From: Longibacter salinarum
Lineage (GTDB): Bacteria; Bacteroidota; Rhodothermia; Rhodothermales; Salinibacteraceae
Length of the DNA stretch: 64,000 nt
Assembly (NCBI RefSeq): GCF_002554795.1
Contig: NZ_PDEQ01000006.1
Location: 62,001-126,000 of the forward strand
Direction: 5' to 3'
Shown here piece after piece: positions 1 through 9,700 of the stretch (position 1 is the stretch's first letter; each line of letters begins with the position of its first letter). The position numbers and the translations under genes were made by a program. The notes beneath the pieces were generated by a model that was given only the letters and a program-made list of their open reading frames with translations, did not search any database and was not told the DNA's origin.

Positions 1-657
1 GGTCATGACGAGGACGAAAACGAAGACGCCTTCGTTGTCCGGGATGAGACTTTTCCGGTTCGGGCTGCCGTCGCGGATGGTGCAACCGAAGCCGTGTACT
101 CAGGCGTCTGGGCAGACCTGCTTACGCGGCAGATCGCAGCACTGGACGACTGGTCGGGTACGGGCTGGGACGACGCCGTTCATGCCGCTCGGTCCGAGTG
201 GCAGACGGTCGTCGACGCGGAACCGGTTGACGTTCCATGGTATGTCGCAGAGAAGCGGGAGCAGGGAGCCTTCGCGACGGTGCTCGGCCTGGTGATTCGG
301 GGCGACGGAACGTTCGAGGCGCGATGGGTCGGGGACTGCGTCCTCATTCAGCAGTCGAAGGGGAGCAAGCAATCCTGGCCCGTTGACGATCCAGAGGCGT
401 TTACGCATCGGCCCGCACTACTTTCTAGTCGTTCCGAGGCGGGGACGATTACCGCGCAGACGACCGAGGGGACGTGGGATCAGGAAGATGTCTTTCTTCT
501 CGCGACGGACGCCGTCGCGGCCTGGCTCCTTCGCGAGACACCCGAGTTAGCCCACGACGCGGATGCTCTCCGCGAGCAGCTCCGCACGGCCCGGCAGGAA
601 GGACATCTACGCAATGATGACTGCACCATCATCCGCATCACAATGGCGGCCGGTTGA
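1..657 (+). CDS. PP2C-family serine/threonine phosphatase (5' end outside window)
   Basis: The reading frame is open from the first base, so the N-terminus lies outside the window. The visible protein opens with an acidic ENEDAF segment followed by AAVADGATEAVYSG, the PP2C-type metal-binding start (Asp-Gly). It ends with RNDDCTII, the usual C-terminal metal-binding Asp. Family members remove phosphate from Ser/Thr with two metal ions. The stop overlaps the first possible start of the downstream kinase gene, so the two are surely co-transcribed and probably act as an opposing pair, as in YegK/YegI. The protein is divergent, so it could bind rather than hydrolyse phospho-targets. The family call is firm; the substrate is unknown. 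Confidence 0.75.
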   Translation, partial: GHDEDENEDAFVVRDETFPVRAAVADGATEAVYSGVWADLLTRQIAALDDWSGTGWDDAVHAARSEWQTVVDAEPVDVPWYVAEKREQGAFATVLGLVIRGDGTFEARWVGDCVLIQQSKGSKQSWPVDDPEAFTHRPALLSSRSEAGTITAQTTEGTWDQEDVFLLATDAVAAWLLRETPELAHDADALREQLRTARQEGHLRNDDCTIIRITMAAG

Positions 658-707
658 CGCCACTGCTTTTCTTTGAGCTCGCCTATTTTTTCGCCCCAGT
701 TCCGTTC

Positions 708-2531
708 ATGAGCTACCCCACGCCGAGCGATTATCAGGAAGCCGTGCAGGACCCGGAATCTGCGTTTCACGATCCGGAACTGCAGACAGCTTCGCCCCGC
801 GAGAACGTGCTCGGTCTACCCCAGCCGATCACAGGCGCTTTTGCGGCGGTCTTCCCGATGACGACAGATATCGGCGTGCGATATGCTGCCAAGTGTTTTC
901 TGTCAGAGGTGCCGAATCAACAACGCCGATATGCTGCGGTGTCTGAGCATCTTTCATCGGTTGACCTGCCGTGGACGGTTGCATTCGACTACCAGCGTCG
1001 TGGCATTGACGTGAACGGCAGCACGTACCCGGTTCTCAAGATGGAATGGGCCGAGGGGGCGGGTCTGAATCGGTTCGTCGACCGGCACATCAATGAGCCG
1101 GATGTGCTCTTGAGCCTGGCTGATCGCTGGCTCGATGTCTCTCGGGATCTGGAAAAGGCAGAAATAGCACACGGCGATTTGCAGCACGGAAACATCCGCG
1201 TGGTTGACGAGGACGGCGACGTGGTCATCCGCCTCGTCGATTACGACACGATGTATGTACCGGCGCTCTCCGGCCGGATAAGCGCGGAGGTCGGGCACCG
1301 AAATTATCAGCACCCGGATCGAACTGAGCAGGACTTTGGGCCGGGCATCGACCGCTTTTCTGCACTCGTCATCTACGCGGGATTGCAGGCGTGTGCCGCT
1401 CGTCCCGAGCTCTGGCAAGCGTACGACACAGGGGAGAACCTCCTTTTCCGCGACGGCGATTTCTATGATCCCGATTCGTCGCCTCTGCTGAACGAATTGC
1501 GCGGTATAGAACATATGGCTCCGCTCGTCGAGTCGCTACGAACGGCATGTTACGTGGAGCCGGAGGATGTCCCGAGTCTTGATGACATCGTTCACGGTGA
1601 GGCCTCGTTTTCGGGAGTCACCGCCCGGTCGCGGTCCCGTGACCGGGCGGCCGATCCAGTGGCGCAGCGTGACACCGTCGAACGCCTCTGGGCCCCGGGT
1701 GTCGTCCTGGCTCTGGTTCTGGCCGTCGCGCTCGGCATTGGTTTGAGCATGACGATGGGGGCTGTGATGACTGCCTCAATCGTAGTCGTGTCTGGAGCGG
1801 CCGCCTGGCTTCGATATCGCCGACACCCTGTTGTGCGCCGGAATCGTCGGCTCACAAGGGAGGCGGAGCGCATCAGCCGCCTGATCCAAAACGTACGTCG
1901 TCAGATCGCTTCGTTACAGCTTCGCCGGGAGGAGGTGTTAGACTCGGTGGATGACCGGCGCGCCGAGCGCCTGAACGAGCTCCGAGAGGAAGTGATATAC
2001 GATCATCTGAAATATCACTTTGTCGGTGAATTGCGCGACATCGAGGGGCTCACGCATAAGCATGTCGTGCGGTTGAAGTCAGCCAACATCCGTACGGCGT
2101 ACGAGGCAACGGAGAAGCGTGTGGGGCAGTTGCGAGGCCTCGCGGATGCGACGCGCGCGCGAATCGCCATGTGGCGTGCGACGCTCATCAGGCAAGCGGA
2201 AGAAGAGATGCCGGATGAACTATCGCCTGCCGAGGAGCGTCGCCTTCGCCGATACGTAGAGCACCGGGTGGAGGACATCGACGCCGAGATCCGCCGGGCC
2301 GAGGAAAAGATCGAGGTTCAGTCGACGGAGCATGAGGCGGTCGAGGAGCGACGTTCAGATCTTGCGCCTCTTTCCTTCGGACGGTACCTGGCCTGGTTGC
2401 TCTACCTCGTGACGCTGCCTGAGCGAACAAGACACGCACCCTCACGCGAGACGACCAGCGCGGCACAAAAAAACGCCGCTCGGCTTCCGGAGCCGGCGGC
2501 GTCGGATGGTCCCTGGTGGGAGCAACACTGA
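708..2531 (+). CDS. Membrane-anchored protein kinase-like protein (YegI-type)
   Basis: Predicted length is 607 aa. A kinase-like domain covers about residues 20-260: VRYAAKCF supplies the ATP-binding Lys, HGDLQHGN (H155, D157, N162) is the catalytic loop, and VDYD replaces the usual DFG. A hydrophobic segment follows near residues 335-375. After it comes a long charged alpha-helical or coiled-coil region (about 385-560). I chose the ATG at 708 because family members begin near 'MSYPTPSDYQEAV'. A TTG at 654 overlapping the phosphatase stop is also in frame. Kinase, PP2C and VWA proteins are commonly linked; no VWA gene is visible here, but upstream sequence is missing. The last codons overlap a terminator for the opposite strand. 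Confidence 0.72.
   Translation: MSYPTPSDYQEAVQDPESAFHDPELQTASPRENVLGLPQPITGAFAAVFPMTTDIGVRYAAKCFLSEVPNQQRRYAAVSEHLSSVDLPWTVAFDYQRRGIDVNGSTYPVLKMEWAEGAGLNRFVDRHINEPDVLLSLADRWLDVSRDLEKAEIAHGDLQHGNIRVVDEDGDVVIRLVDYDTMYVPALSGRISAEVGHRNYQHPDRTEQDFGPGIDRFSALVIYAGLQACAARPELWQAYDTGENLLFRDGDFYDPDSSPLLNELRGIEHMAPLVESLRTACYVEPEDVPSLDDIVHGEASFSGVTARSRSRDRAADPVAQRDTVERLWAPGVVLALVLAVALGIGLSMTMGAVMTASIVVVSGAAAWLRYRRHPVVRRNRRLTREAERISRLIQNVRRQIASLQLRREEVLDSVDDRRAERLNELREEVIYDHLKYHFVGELRDIEGLTHKHVVRLKSANIRTAYEATEKRVGQLRGLADATRARIAMWRATLIRQAEEEMPDELSPAEERRLRRYVEHRVEDIDAEIRRAEEKIEVQSTEHEAVEERRSDLAPLSFGRYLAWLLYLVTLPERTRHAPSRETTSAAQKNAARLPEPAASDGPWWEQH
2465..2501 (-). terminator. Intrinsic terminator for minus-strand transcription
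   Basis: Read on the minus strand, an 11-bp GC-rich stem (CGCCGCCGGCT / AGCCGAGCGGCG, one bulged base) with a 5-nt loop is followed by seven T. It would end transcripts from the GroES-family gene about 170 nt upstream. It lies inside the last codons of the plus-strand kinase gene. Confidence 0.7.
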
Positions 2532-2670
2532 ATCCTTAGGTGGTCGTGGATACGTGTTGCGTTTGTATCATCCTGACACAAGCATGTGCCACAATTGTCT
2601 CATCTTTTGGCACCTTCTTCTGTGCTCCAATGGAGCATGGTCGCGTCAGGATTCTAACGAATTGAACCCG

Positions 2671-3084
2671 CTATTCCTCGTCTTCCCAGAGGTCCTCGAT
2701 ATCCTCGAGGGTTGTGTCAGACTTCTCCTCGGAGGTGGCGTCGTCTCGCACAATGGCGAGAATGGCAGAGTGAGGGATGATGAGGTAATCGGTGTCGTCA
2801 TACTTCAACTCGATCGCCTCCGATCGCACGAAATAAGCGTAATCGCCCGGCTCGGCCTGTAGTGGCAGGTAGCGGACCGGCGTGTCCGACGGGCGCCACG
2901 AGTCGCTTTCAGAGTACTCCGGATTTTGCGTGAGGTAACCCGGCCCGGTTTTGACAACTCGACCCGACCGAACGTTTTCCTGTTCTGCGGCACCCGCGGG
3001 GAGGAGGAGGCCGGATTTCGTCTTTTGCTCGCCGTCCTGCGGCTGAATCAGGACGCGATCACCGATGACGATCAGTTCAGACAT
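2671..3084 (-). CDS. GroES-family co-chaperonin-like protein, long form
   Basis: The protein begins with IVIGDRVLIQP, the Cpn10 start motif, followed by a mobile-loop-like segment (KTKSGLLLPAGA) and GRVVKTGPGY. It then has an insertion (about residues 52-75) before PGDYAYFVRSEAIELKYDDTDYLIIPHSAILAIV, which matches the second half of the Cpn10 fold. The C-terminal 25 residues are strongly acidic. At 137 aa it is about 40 residues longer than ordinary GroES, and no groEL is next to it. It may be a paralogue that caps a chaperonin or has another partner. The family call is good; whether it is the main GroES is unknown. Confidence 0.75.
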   Translation of the reverse strand: MSELIVIGDRVLIQPQDGEQKTKSGLLLPAGAAEQENVRSGRVVKTGPGYLTQNPEYSESDSWRPSDTPVRYLPLQAEPGDYAYFVRSEAIELKYDDTDYLIIPHSAILAIVRDDATSEEKSDTTLEDIEDLWEDEE

Positions 3085-3394
3085 AAAAGCGGTACCACTG
3101 GACTCATTGAGAGGGCGAAGGCGCGGGTCACACGAGACGGACCGTCACGTGATCCAATGAACGGAGGGTGCGCACGCAGGTTCGCCACCCGCCCAACAAG
3201 CCAGCGATACCGGCGGAGTGAGATTGGGTGATACCGAAAAATTGAGGGTGCGCCGCAGTATGAAGCCCGTTCCGAGCGTGTGGGGGACGGAGCGGCTCGG
3301 AAACAGCCGGTCTACGCGAAACGGAGAGAGGAAATGTGCGGCGACGGGGGACGATTCTCGAAAGCGCTACCAACGTAACGCTAGAAAATCGCCG
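3085..3394. other. Intergenic region without recognised gene
   Basis: The 310 bases upstream of the GroES-family gene have open frames in several phases, but none has recognisable protein character. I see no clear hairpin with a T-tract. It presumably contains the promoter of the minus-strand GroES-family gene. Confidence 0.4.
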
Positions 3395-3487
3395 TTACAG
3401 CAATTCGAGTACGGTGTAGACCAGGATACCGACGAGGCCGGCACCTAAGGTCATCAACCGAATCATGCGGTCGACGGGGTTATCCAT
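3395..3487 (-). CDS. 30-aa single-pass membrane microprotein
   Basis: On the minus strand an ATG at 3487 opens a 30-codon frame. A charged N-terminus (MDNPVDRMIR) precedes an uninterrupted hydrophobic stretch of about 19 residues (LMTLGAGLVGILVYTVLEL) ending in TAA. This is what a one-span small membrane protein looks like. No strong Shine-Dalgarno sequence is present, which is common in Bacteroidota. No function can be given. It could be chance, but polar start, membrane span and stop fit a real product well. Confidence 0.5.
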   Translation of the reverse strand: MDNPVDRMIRLMTLGAGLVGILVYTVLELL

Positions 3488-3735
3488 GGTGATCAGTGCA
3501 TGGGTTAGGGACGAAAAGATACCGAAAATGCCGGAACGGTTTCATGGTATGAAATTCTGAAACCGTTCAAAAGCATTTTGCAATACGTTAATACCCGGGC
3601 AGTGGGGAATTCTTCAAATCTGCAGAAATATTAACCGACACTTCTGCAAAAGCCTCAGGTATCGCGGCCAAACGGTCCCTTAAGCTGTCACCACATATGT
3701 AAAGCAATCTTTATGCCTGTGCGGTAAAACGCATG

Positions 3736-5001
3736 TTATGACGATCCAGAAGCTGACGTTTGGGCTTCATCATTGACGCCTGATCTCCGAAGAAGATGCA
3801 ATGCGGTGTCGCGAAGACGCTGGAAGAGGTGTGGGAGCTCCGGGTGCGACGACAGCGGTGACGTCGTGATGCCGGCGTCCTGCAGAATGCGCAGCACGCG
3901 TAGCGCCGAGCTCCACGAGAGGGTGACGCCTGCGCCTCCATGCCCGGTGTTGTGCGCGACCGGACGTCCATCCGGCGTATTGTCGAGGCAGAATCGGACG
4001 CCGGCGCCGTCGAGGTCGCGTGCGTAGCGAATTCCGTAGGTTGCTTCGAGCCCCGACATCAGGAGCGAGTGACCCGTCAGGTCGGACAGAAGTTGTCGGT
4101 TCAGGTCGATAATTGGACGCGGAACGCCAACGGTCTGGTCGGGCACGCCCGCTAGCGGGAGCTCGACCAATTCACCGTCCATGGGTTCGCCGTTCCATGT
4201 GCCATCAGCGGCAATGTGTCCGGGTTGCTTGGTGCCTCCCAGCACCCATACATCGCGTCGAGGATAGGCGTACACACCGGCGGGCGATCCATCTGCAGCG
4301 GCGTACACGTCGGACGCAGGTGTGTAGTTGTAGGAAACGCGTCGACCCGTGCCTGTATGCCGGGGAAGACCTGGGGACGCGGCAAAAATGAGGATGCCAA
4401 GGAGGTACTGCGCGGGGGCAGGATCGGGAAAGATGTTGGGTGCCTCTCCCCCGAGTGCATTGACGAACGCATCGCCAGGGAGTTCGTGAAGCGTCGACCG
4501 TGTAATTTCCCGATGCTCGATGCGACCGCCTAGTTGTTCGAAGGCGGCGAACAGGGCGTCGAAGTAAACAGGCGCCTCTGCGAAATAGAGGTCGAAGTGC
4601 CAGCCGTACACGTCGTCTGCACCGCGTCGCCGGGGAGGCTGGAGGTTCGAGTGGCGAAGTCGACGGAAGCCGTCGAGTGCGGCGGCGTAGGGTGGGTCGG
4701 CTTCGGGCGACTCGTATGCCTCAAAGTGAAGCTGCTTTCGAACGCCGAAGCCACCAGTCGAGCGGAGCACGTCGAACATAGCCTGCGCATCTGCGAGGTG
4801 TTTGGCGGGGTCGTCCACGGTGACAGCATGTGGGATGACAGACGCAGCCGGATAGAGGCTGGCCATTACAGGGTCATGCGTGCCGTGTGCGTGATCGGCC
4901 CGCCGCCGAGTGTACAAGGTTACGTCATGACCGAAAAGCCGGAGCAGGAGTCCGGTTGTCACACCGTTAACTCCACCGCCGAGAACAGAGATCGATGCCA
5001 T
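3736..5001 (-). CDS. FAD-dependent D-amino-acid oxidase family protein
   Basis: This 421-aa protein starts with a dinucleotide-binding beta-alpha-beta fold (SVLGGGVNGVTTG, residues 5-17) and the HDVTLYTRR segment. Near the C-terminus, NTGHGGAGVTLSWSSA matches the second flavin-binding signature of DAAO/D-aspartate oxidase proteins. ARDLDGAGVRFCLD and 'DGRPVAHNTG' are also typical. Family members oxidise D-amino acids to 2-oxo acids with FAD, making H2O2 and ammonia. The substrate cannot be read from the sequence. It has no signal peptide, so it is cytoplasmic, and it appears monocistronic. Confidence 0.8.
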   Translation of the reverse strand: MASISVLGGGVNGVTTGLLLRLFGHDVTLYTRRRADHAHGTHDPVMASLYPAASVIPHAVTVDDPAKHLADAQAMFDVLRSTGGFGVRKQLHFEAYESPEADPPYAAALDGFRRLRHSNLQPPRRRGADDVYGWHFDLYFAEAPVYFDALFAAFEQLGGRIEHREITRSTLHELPGDAFVNALGGEAPNIFPDPAPAQYLLGILIFAASPGLPRHTGTGRRVSYNYTPASDVYAAADGSPAGVYAYPRRDVWVLGGTKQPGHIAADGTWNGEPMDGELVELPLAGVPDQTVGVPRPIIDLNRQLLSDLTGHSLLMSGLEATYGIRYARDLDGAGVRFCLDNTPDGRPVAHNTGHGGAGVTLSWSSALRVLRILQDAGITTSPLSSHPELPHLFQRLRDTALHLLRRSGVNDEAQTSASGSS

Positions 5002-5650
5002 CGGGAGCCGTGTAAGGGATCGGAAAAAGAGGGGAGGAAGTTTGCGCTCGAGTTCGGAGCGACAGACGGTTAGAAGCGTGCACGTGAGAAAAATGACAGG
5101 AGTCGAGGGAGCCAGGTCGGCGCGTTGAGCCGTGGATGACCCTGCCTACGCTGGATGTTTGATTCGGGTTAACCGTTCATGAGCGCGGCTGTGGTCCGTT
5201 TCGTGACTTTCCGGGAGGAGGGAAGACGCAGGCGTAACGAAAGCAGAAGGCGGGCCTGATTAAAGCGGAAGTCGGACTGTACGGACACGGCGAAGACGGT
5301 ACTCTGCATCTACTTCAATCCGCACTATACTCCAACCCACGTACGGCTGCACGTTCTGCTACGTTCGGATCTCCTGCCATCTGGCATTTCGTTCTTGCGC
5401 TACAGTCGTCGGCTCACATGTGCAAGGAGAAGTCTGCGGAGAACGCCCCGTTTGGTCACGGGAACGCCCTCGGTCGCTACCAACGTGACCGGGGGCGGGG
5501 CGTTTGGGTTGAATGTGACGTTCCGTTTCCAATGTGTGGTCAAACGGCCGGTCGGTTTGAAACCGGCCCAGATCCGCTGGTCATTTCGGGGCAGAACGGG
5601 TATACTTTCACCAGAAAACGATTGTCTCTCTCCTCCAGGTGTACGAACGT
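5002..5650. other. Long intergenic region with one large hairpin
   Basis: No convincing gene is seen in about 650 bases between the divergent oxidase and DUF1028 genes. The distinct structure is an inverted repeat at 5442-5504: arms AACGCCCCGTTTGGTCACG and an imperfect CGTGACC...GGGGCGTT. A second short hairpin (GGCCGGT/ACCGGCC) lies at about 5545-5570. Neither is followed by a T-run. Confidence 0.5.
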
Positions 5651-6754
5651 ATGATCGATTTTCGCCACCCAATCCGCTCCCTTCCCTTATCGCTGGTCGG
5701 CCTAGCGGTACTCGTTGCTTCGTTTGCACCCGCTGGCTACGGTCAGACCTCGAGTCCGTTTGTGGAGAGTGATACTGGATATGCGTACGGACAAACGGAT
5801 GTGCCGCGTCGCCCGGTTGCCACGTACAGCATCGTCGCGCGCGACTCCGTAACCGGCCAGATGGGTGTCGCTGTGCAATCGCACTGGTTCAGCGTGGGAT
5901 CCGTTGTTCCGTGGGCGCGCGCCGGCGTCGGAGCTGTCGCGACGCAGTCGTTCGTTGATCCTCGGTATGGCCCGCTGGGTCTCGAACTCATGCACCATGG
6001 GCGAACCGCTGAAGAAGCCCTAAACGCGCTGGTGTCGACGGACGCCGCCCGCGCGGTCCGCCAGGTCGCAATGGTCGATGCGGAGGGGCGGGTGGCGGCT
6101 CACACGGGCGAAAATGCCATCCAGGCCGCCGGTCATCAAACCGGAAACGGCTATTCCGTGCAGGCGAATTTGATGGAGAGCGATAAGGTTTGGGGCGCGA
6201 TGGCGAAGGCGTACGAGACGAGCGAAGGTGATCTTGCCGCTCGACTTGTCGCTGCACTTGAGGCGGCACAGGACGAGGGAGGAGACATCCGTGGGAAGCA
6301 GTCGGCGGCGTTATTGATTGTGGGCCCGGAGTCGACCGGCCAGCCGTGGAATGATCGGATCTTTGATCTCCGGGTCGAGGACCATCCGGAGCCCGTTCAA
6401 GAGTTGAAGCGGTTGGTGCGACTTCAGCGCGCCTACCAGAAGCTGAATGAAGGGGACGGGCACGTGACGGAAGGCAACATCGAGTCCGCAATGGAGAGCT
6501 ACCGGACCGCGATGGGGCTCGTACCGGATTCGGCAACGAACGGCGAGGCCCCGTTCTGGGTCGGAATCACACTCGCGTCCGAAGGTCGGGTCGACGAAGC
6601 GATCCCGTTCCTCCGGCGTGCATTCGCGCAGGATGAGCGGTGGGCAGAACTCGTCGAGCGCCTGCCGGCGGCGGGACTGTTGCCCAGCGAGGATCTGGCG
6701 AAGACGCTGAAGAAACGGATGAAAGCAGACGTCGAACCTGAATCGACGGAGTAA
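5651..6754 (+). CDS. Secreted DUF1028 family protein with C-terminal TPR-like region
   Basis: The ATG at 5651 gives a signal peptide (positive start, then LSLVGLAVLVASFAPAGYGQ). Mature residues about 45-230 are the DUF1028 domain: TYSIVARDSVTGQMGVAVQS, AGVGAVATQSFVDPRYGP, then the glycine-rich GEN.IQAAGHQTGNGYSVQANLM. DUF1028 proteins are thought to have an Ntn-hydrolase-like fold. The C-terminal 110 residues look like TPR helices (YQKLNEGDGHVTEGNIESAM, then GRVDEAIPFLRRAF). The role is unknown, perhaps periplasmic hydrolysis of a peptide or amide. A start at 5639 would only lengthen the leader. Confidence 0.8.
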   Translation: MIDFRHPIRSLPLSLVGLAVLVASFAPAGYGQTSSPFVESDTGYAYGQTDVPRRPVATYSIVARDSVTGQMGVAVQSHWFSVGSVVPWARAGVGAVATQSFVDPRYGPLGLELMHHGRTAEEALNALVSTDAARAVRQVAMVDAEGRVAAHTGENAIQAAGHQTGNGYSVQANLMESDKVWGAMAKAYETSEGDLAARLVAALEAAQDEGGDIRGKQSAALLIVGPESTGQPWNDRIFDLRVEDHPEPVQELKRLVRLQRAYQKLNEGDGHVTEGNIESAMESYRTAMGLVPDSATNGEAPFWVGITLASEGRVDEAIPFLRRAFAQDERWAELVERLPAAGLLPSEDLAKTLKKRMKADVEPESTE

Positions 6755-6786
6755 AAGCTATCGGGCACGATGAAGAAGCCCGAGTC

Positions 6787-9700
6787 TTAGTCGTGGAGGG
6801 CTTTCTCCCGCTCGTGCTCATTCTCTAGCTGTTCCTCCTCGCTGTCGTTGCCGGGCGAAGAATTGCTCGAAGTGGCCGGCGTGGGGAGATGAATGACGAA
6901 GCGTGCGCCTGGGTCATAATCCGCATCCAGTTCGATCGCCCCCCGCATCGCGGTTACAAGTCGGCGCGTGATAGCAAGGCCCAGGCCGCTGCCCGTATCG
7001 GTTTCGCTCCGTTCGTCCGGGTCCTGTACGAACGGTTCGAATAGATGGCTACGCATCTCCTCGCCGATACCCGGGCCCGTATCTTCGATCACAAGCTCGA
7101 CGTGGTCATCCGCGTGGCTGGCTCGAAGGGTCACGCACCCACCCTCGGGGGTGAATTTCAGGGCATTGCCGACGAGGTTGTCAAGCACTCGTTGTAAGGC
7201 CGCACAGTCCGCCCGAGCGAAGAGTTTGTCGTCATCTGCTTCGACCTTGAGTTCAATATCGGAGTCGTCCGCGCGCGGCGTGTACACCTCCATTGCTTCT
7301 TGAATCTCTCCGATGACATCCACGGTGTCGACGTCGAGCTTCCACCGGTCGGCTTCGAGCTTGGAGAGGTCAAGCACAGACGATATCGTGTTGAGCAGTC
7401 GGCGTCCGCTGGTGCCGACGAGGCCTGCCAGATGGTCGTACGGCTCTGGGACTTCCTCCTCCAAAACCTCGGCGAATCCGATGATCGAGGTGAGAGGCGT
7501 TCGGATCTCGTGGCTCATATTTGCCAGGAAGATCGACTTCAGGCGCTCCGCTCTTCGGGCCTCGTCGCGCGCTTCGTCGGCTGCCTCCTTGGCACGTCGA
7601 AGTTTGGCCTCGCGCTCCTCGCGCATCGTGACGTCCCGGTATTTCCAGAGGTGGCCAAACCGGCTGCCGTCAATATGAATCGGGACGTAGTCGCATTCAA
7701 GAACGCGTCCATCGTCGAGCTCAACCCGTTCGCCAACCGTCGTCGTCCGCGCGTCCATCAATTCGCTTAGACGGTTCAGTGTCGCATCGGGATGCTTCAG
7801 GACTTGTACCGATTCCAGGGCGAGATCACGCGCGTCCGAGCCAATCAGGTCGGTCGGGTCGACATTGATGTTGAAGAGGTCGCAGAATGGCCGGTTGACG
7901 AGACGTACGAGGCGATTCTGGTCCTCGACCAAGACGCCCTCGTGGAGACTCGTAAGCAGGGCTGCAAGCCGTTGGGCCGTCACCCGCAACTCATCTTCGA
8001 CCTCCCGACGGTCCGTGATATCCTGGACGGTGCCCCAGATACGCCCCGATCGGTTACTTCCCCGCTCCACCTCGCAGCTGATCCGAAGCCACCGCCGGTT
8101 CCCTTCGCCCGTGATTGCGGGCACGGCAATATCGAACGGACGTCCGCCGCGATATGCCTGATGCATATGCCGGAGGAGGCGCGTCCAGGCTTCATCCCCG
8201 AAAAAGTCGGAGCCGTCCCGCGGGTGGAATCGGTACTGATCGTCCACCTCGAAAATTGTCGCGAGGTGCTGCGTGTGGGTGAAGTTCTCCGTCTGATCCT
8301 CGTACATCCAGCCACCCACATTGGCGACCTCCTCCGTCTTCTCCAGAAGTCGCTGGCTGTCAGCGAGCGCGCGTTCCTGCATGCGACTTTTCAGCGCCGC
8401 TCGAACCCACTGGACGAGGGCCTGGAGAAAGTCGCGGTCGTCCGTCGTGAAGGGTCGGCTGCGCGACCGTCTGGACGCGAAGGAGAGCGTACCGTATAGC
8501 GATCCGTCTACGTGGATGGGGGCGCCGAGAAACTGATTCAGGCCGAACCGTTCGTAACAGGCCGCGTCAGCAAGCTCGCTCTGCGACGTATCCCCGATGG
8601 CCACCACGTCATCCTCGCGAACGGTGAATGCGCTGTAGGTGTCTTCCAGGTCGTACTCATTTCCGACCGCGTAAGCGTCGTCGCCGGTCGAGGCTTCGAT
8701 GACAAAGGTATCATCATGAATCCGGCTGACGATCCCAACCTCCGCTCCGAGAAGGTCCGTACCGAGGTCGAGCACGCGTTGCAGCTGTTCGTCTGTCGGC
8801 CGGTCCTGCTGCGAAATAACGTCGTACAACAGTCGCAGGCGTCGCTTCTGGAGCGACAGTCGTTCTCTGCTTTCAACGAGATCGTTCTCGCGACGCTTGC
8901 GAATGGTGACGTCCCGCGTGACGACGAGCAGAGCGGCTTCGCCCTGACTGTTGTCCGTCGTACGCCCAATCGACTCCACCCAGATGTAATGGCCGTCCTC
9001 GTGTCGAATGCGGTACTCGGTGCGAACCTCGTTCGCCCCGTCCACGGCGAATGCGAAGGTGTCCCGGACCCGGGCGACATCGGCGGGATGCACGTACTCG
9101 AATGGCAACGAGCCGAACAGGCGGTCCGGGTCGCGCCCTACGAGGTCTCGAATGGACGGAGAGACGTAGAGACGACGGCCTGCTTCATCGTGGAGCGTGA
9201 CGACGTCAGAGATGTTCTCCGCCAGCAGACGATACTGGTTTTGCTGACGTTCGAGCGCCGTCTCCGTTCGCTTCTGCTCCAGCACGTTGATGGCGGTGGC
9301 GACGATGACGGGCCCATCGGCACCGGACACACGGGTTCCGGTGACGCGAACGGGGATCCGTCGCCCCCCGTGCGTTGTCATGGTCGCTTCGAAGCGTTGC
9401 GTGCCACCGGAGAGCAGAGACGAAAATGTGTCGTGTATCAGTTCCTCATCCGAGGCGTCGAAGAAGGAACTGACGGGGCGGCCGACGACGGATGCGGGGT
9501 CATATCCGGACACGCTCCGGAATCCGTCGTTCCATCGCTGTATCAAGAGGTCCGGTCCCACGATGAAGAAGACGCCGGGAAGGTGATCGACTGCGGACTC
9601 GATGATGCCTTCCGGCCGACTTCGATTGGTGCTTTCTCGCCGCTTGAGCATCCATTCGATCGCGAATGCCATCAATACGCCGATCGCGGCAAGCCAGGGG

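Noticed and set aside
2508-2560. A TGGTGGGAGC...GAATCC stretch resembling the complement of a tRNA 3' end
   Set aside because: No T-stem pairing and no other tRNA arms can be formed; it is part of the kinase C-terminal codons and the following spacer.
3541-3580. Second LacI-like site (TGAAACCGTTCAAA)
   Set aside because: Only one half fits; it is not palindromic and lies far from the glucan locus.
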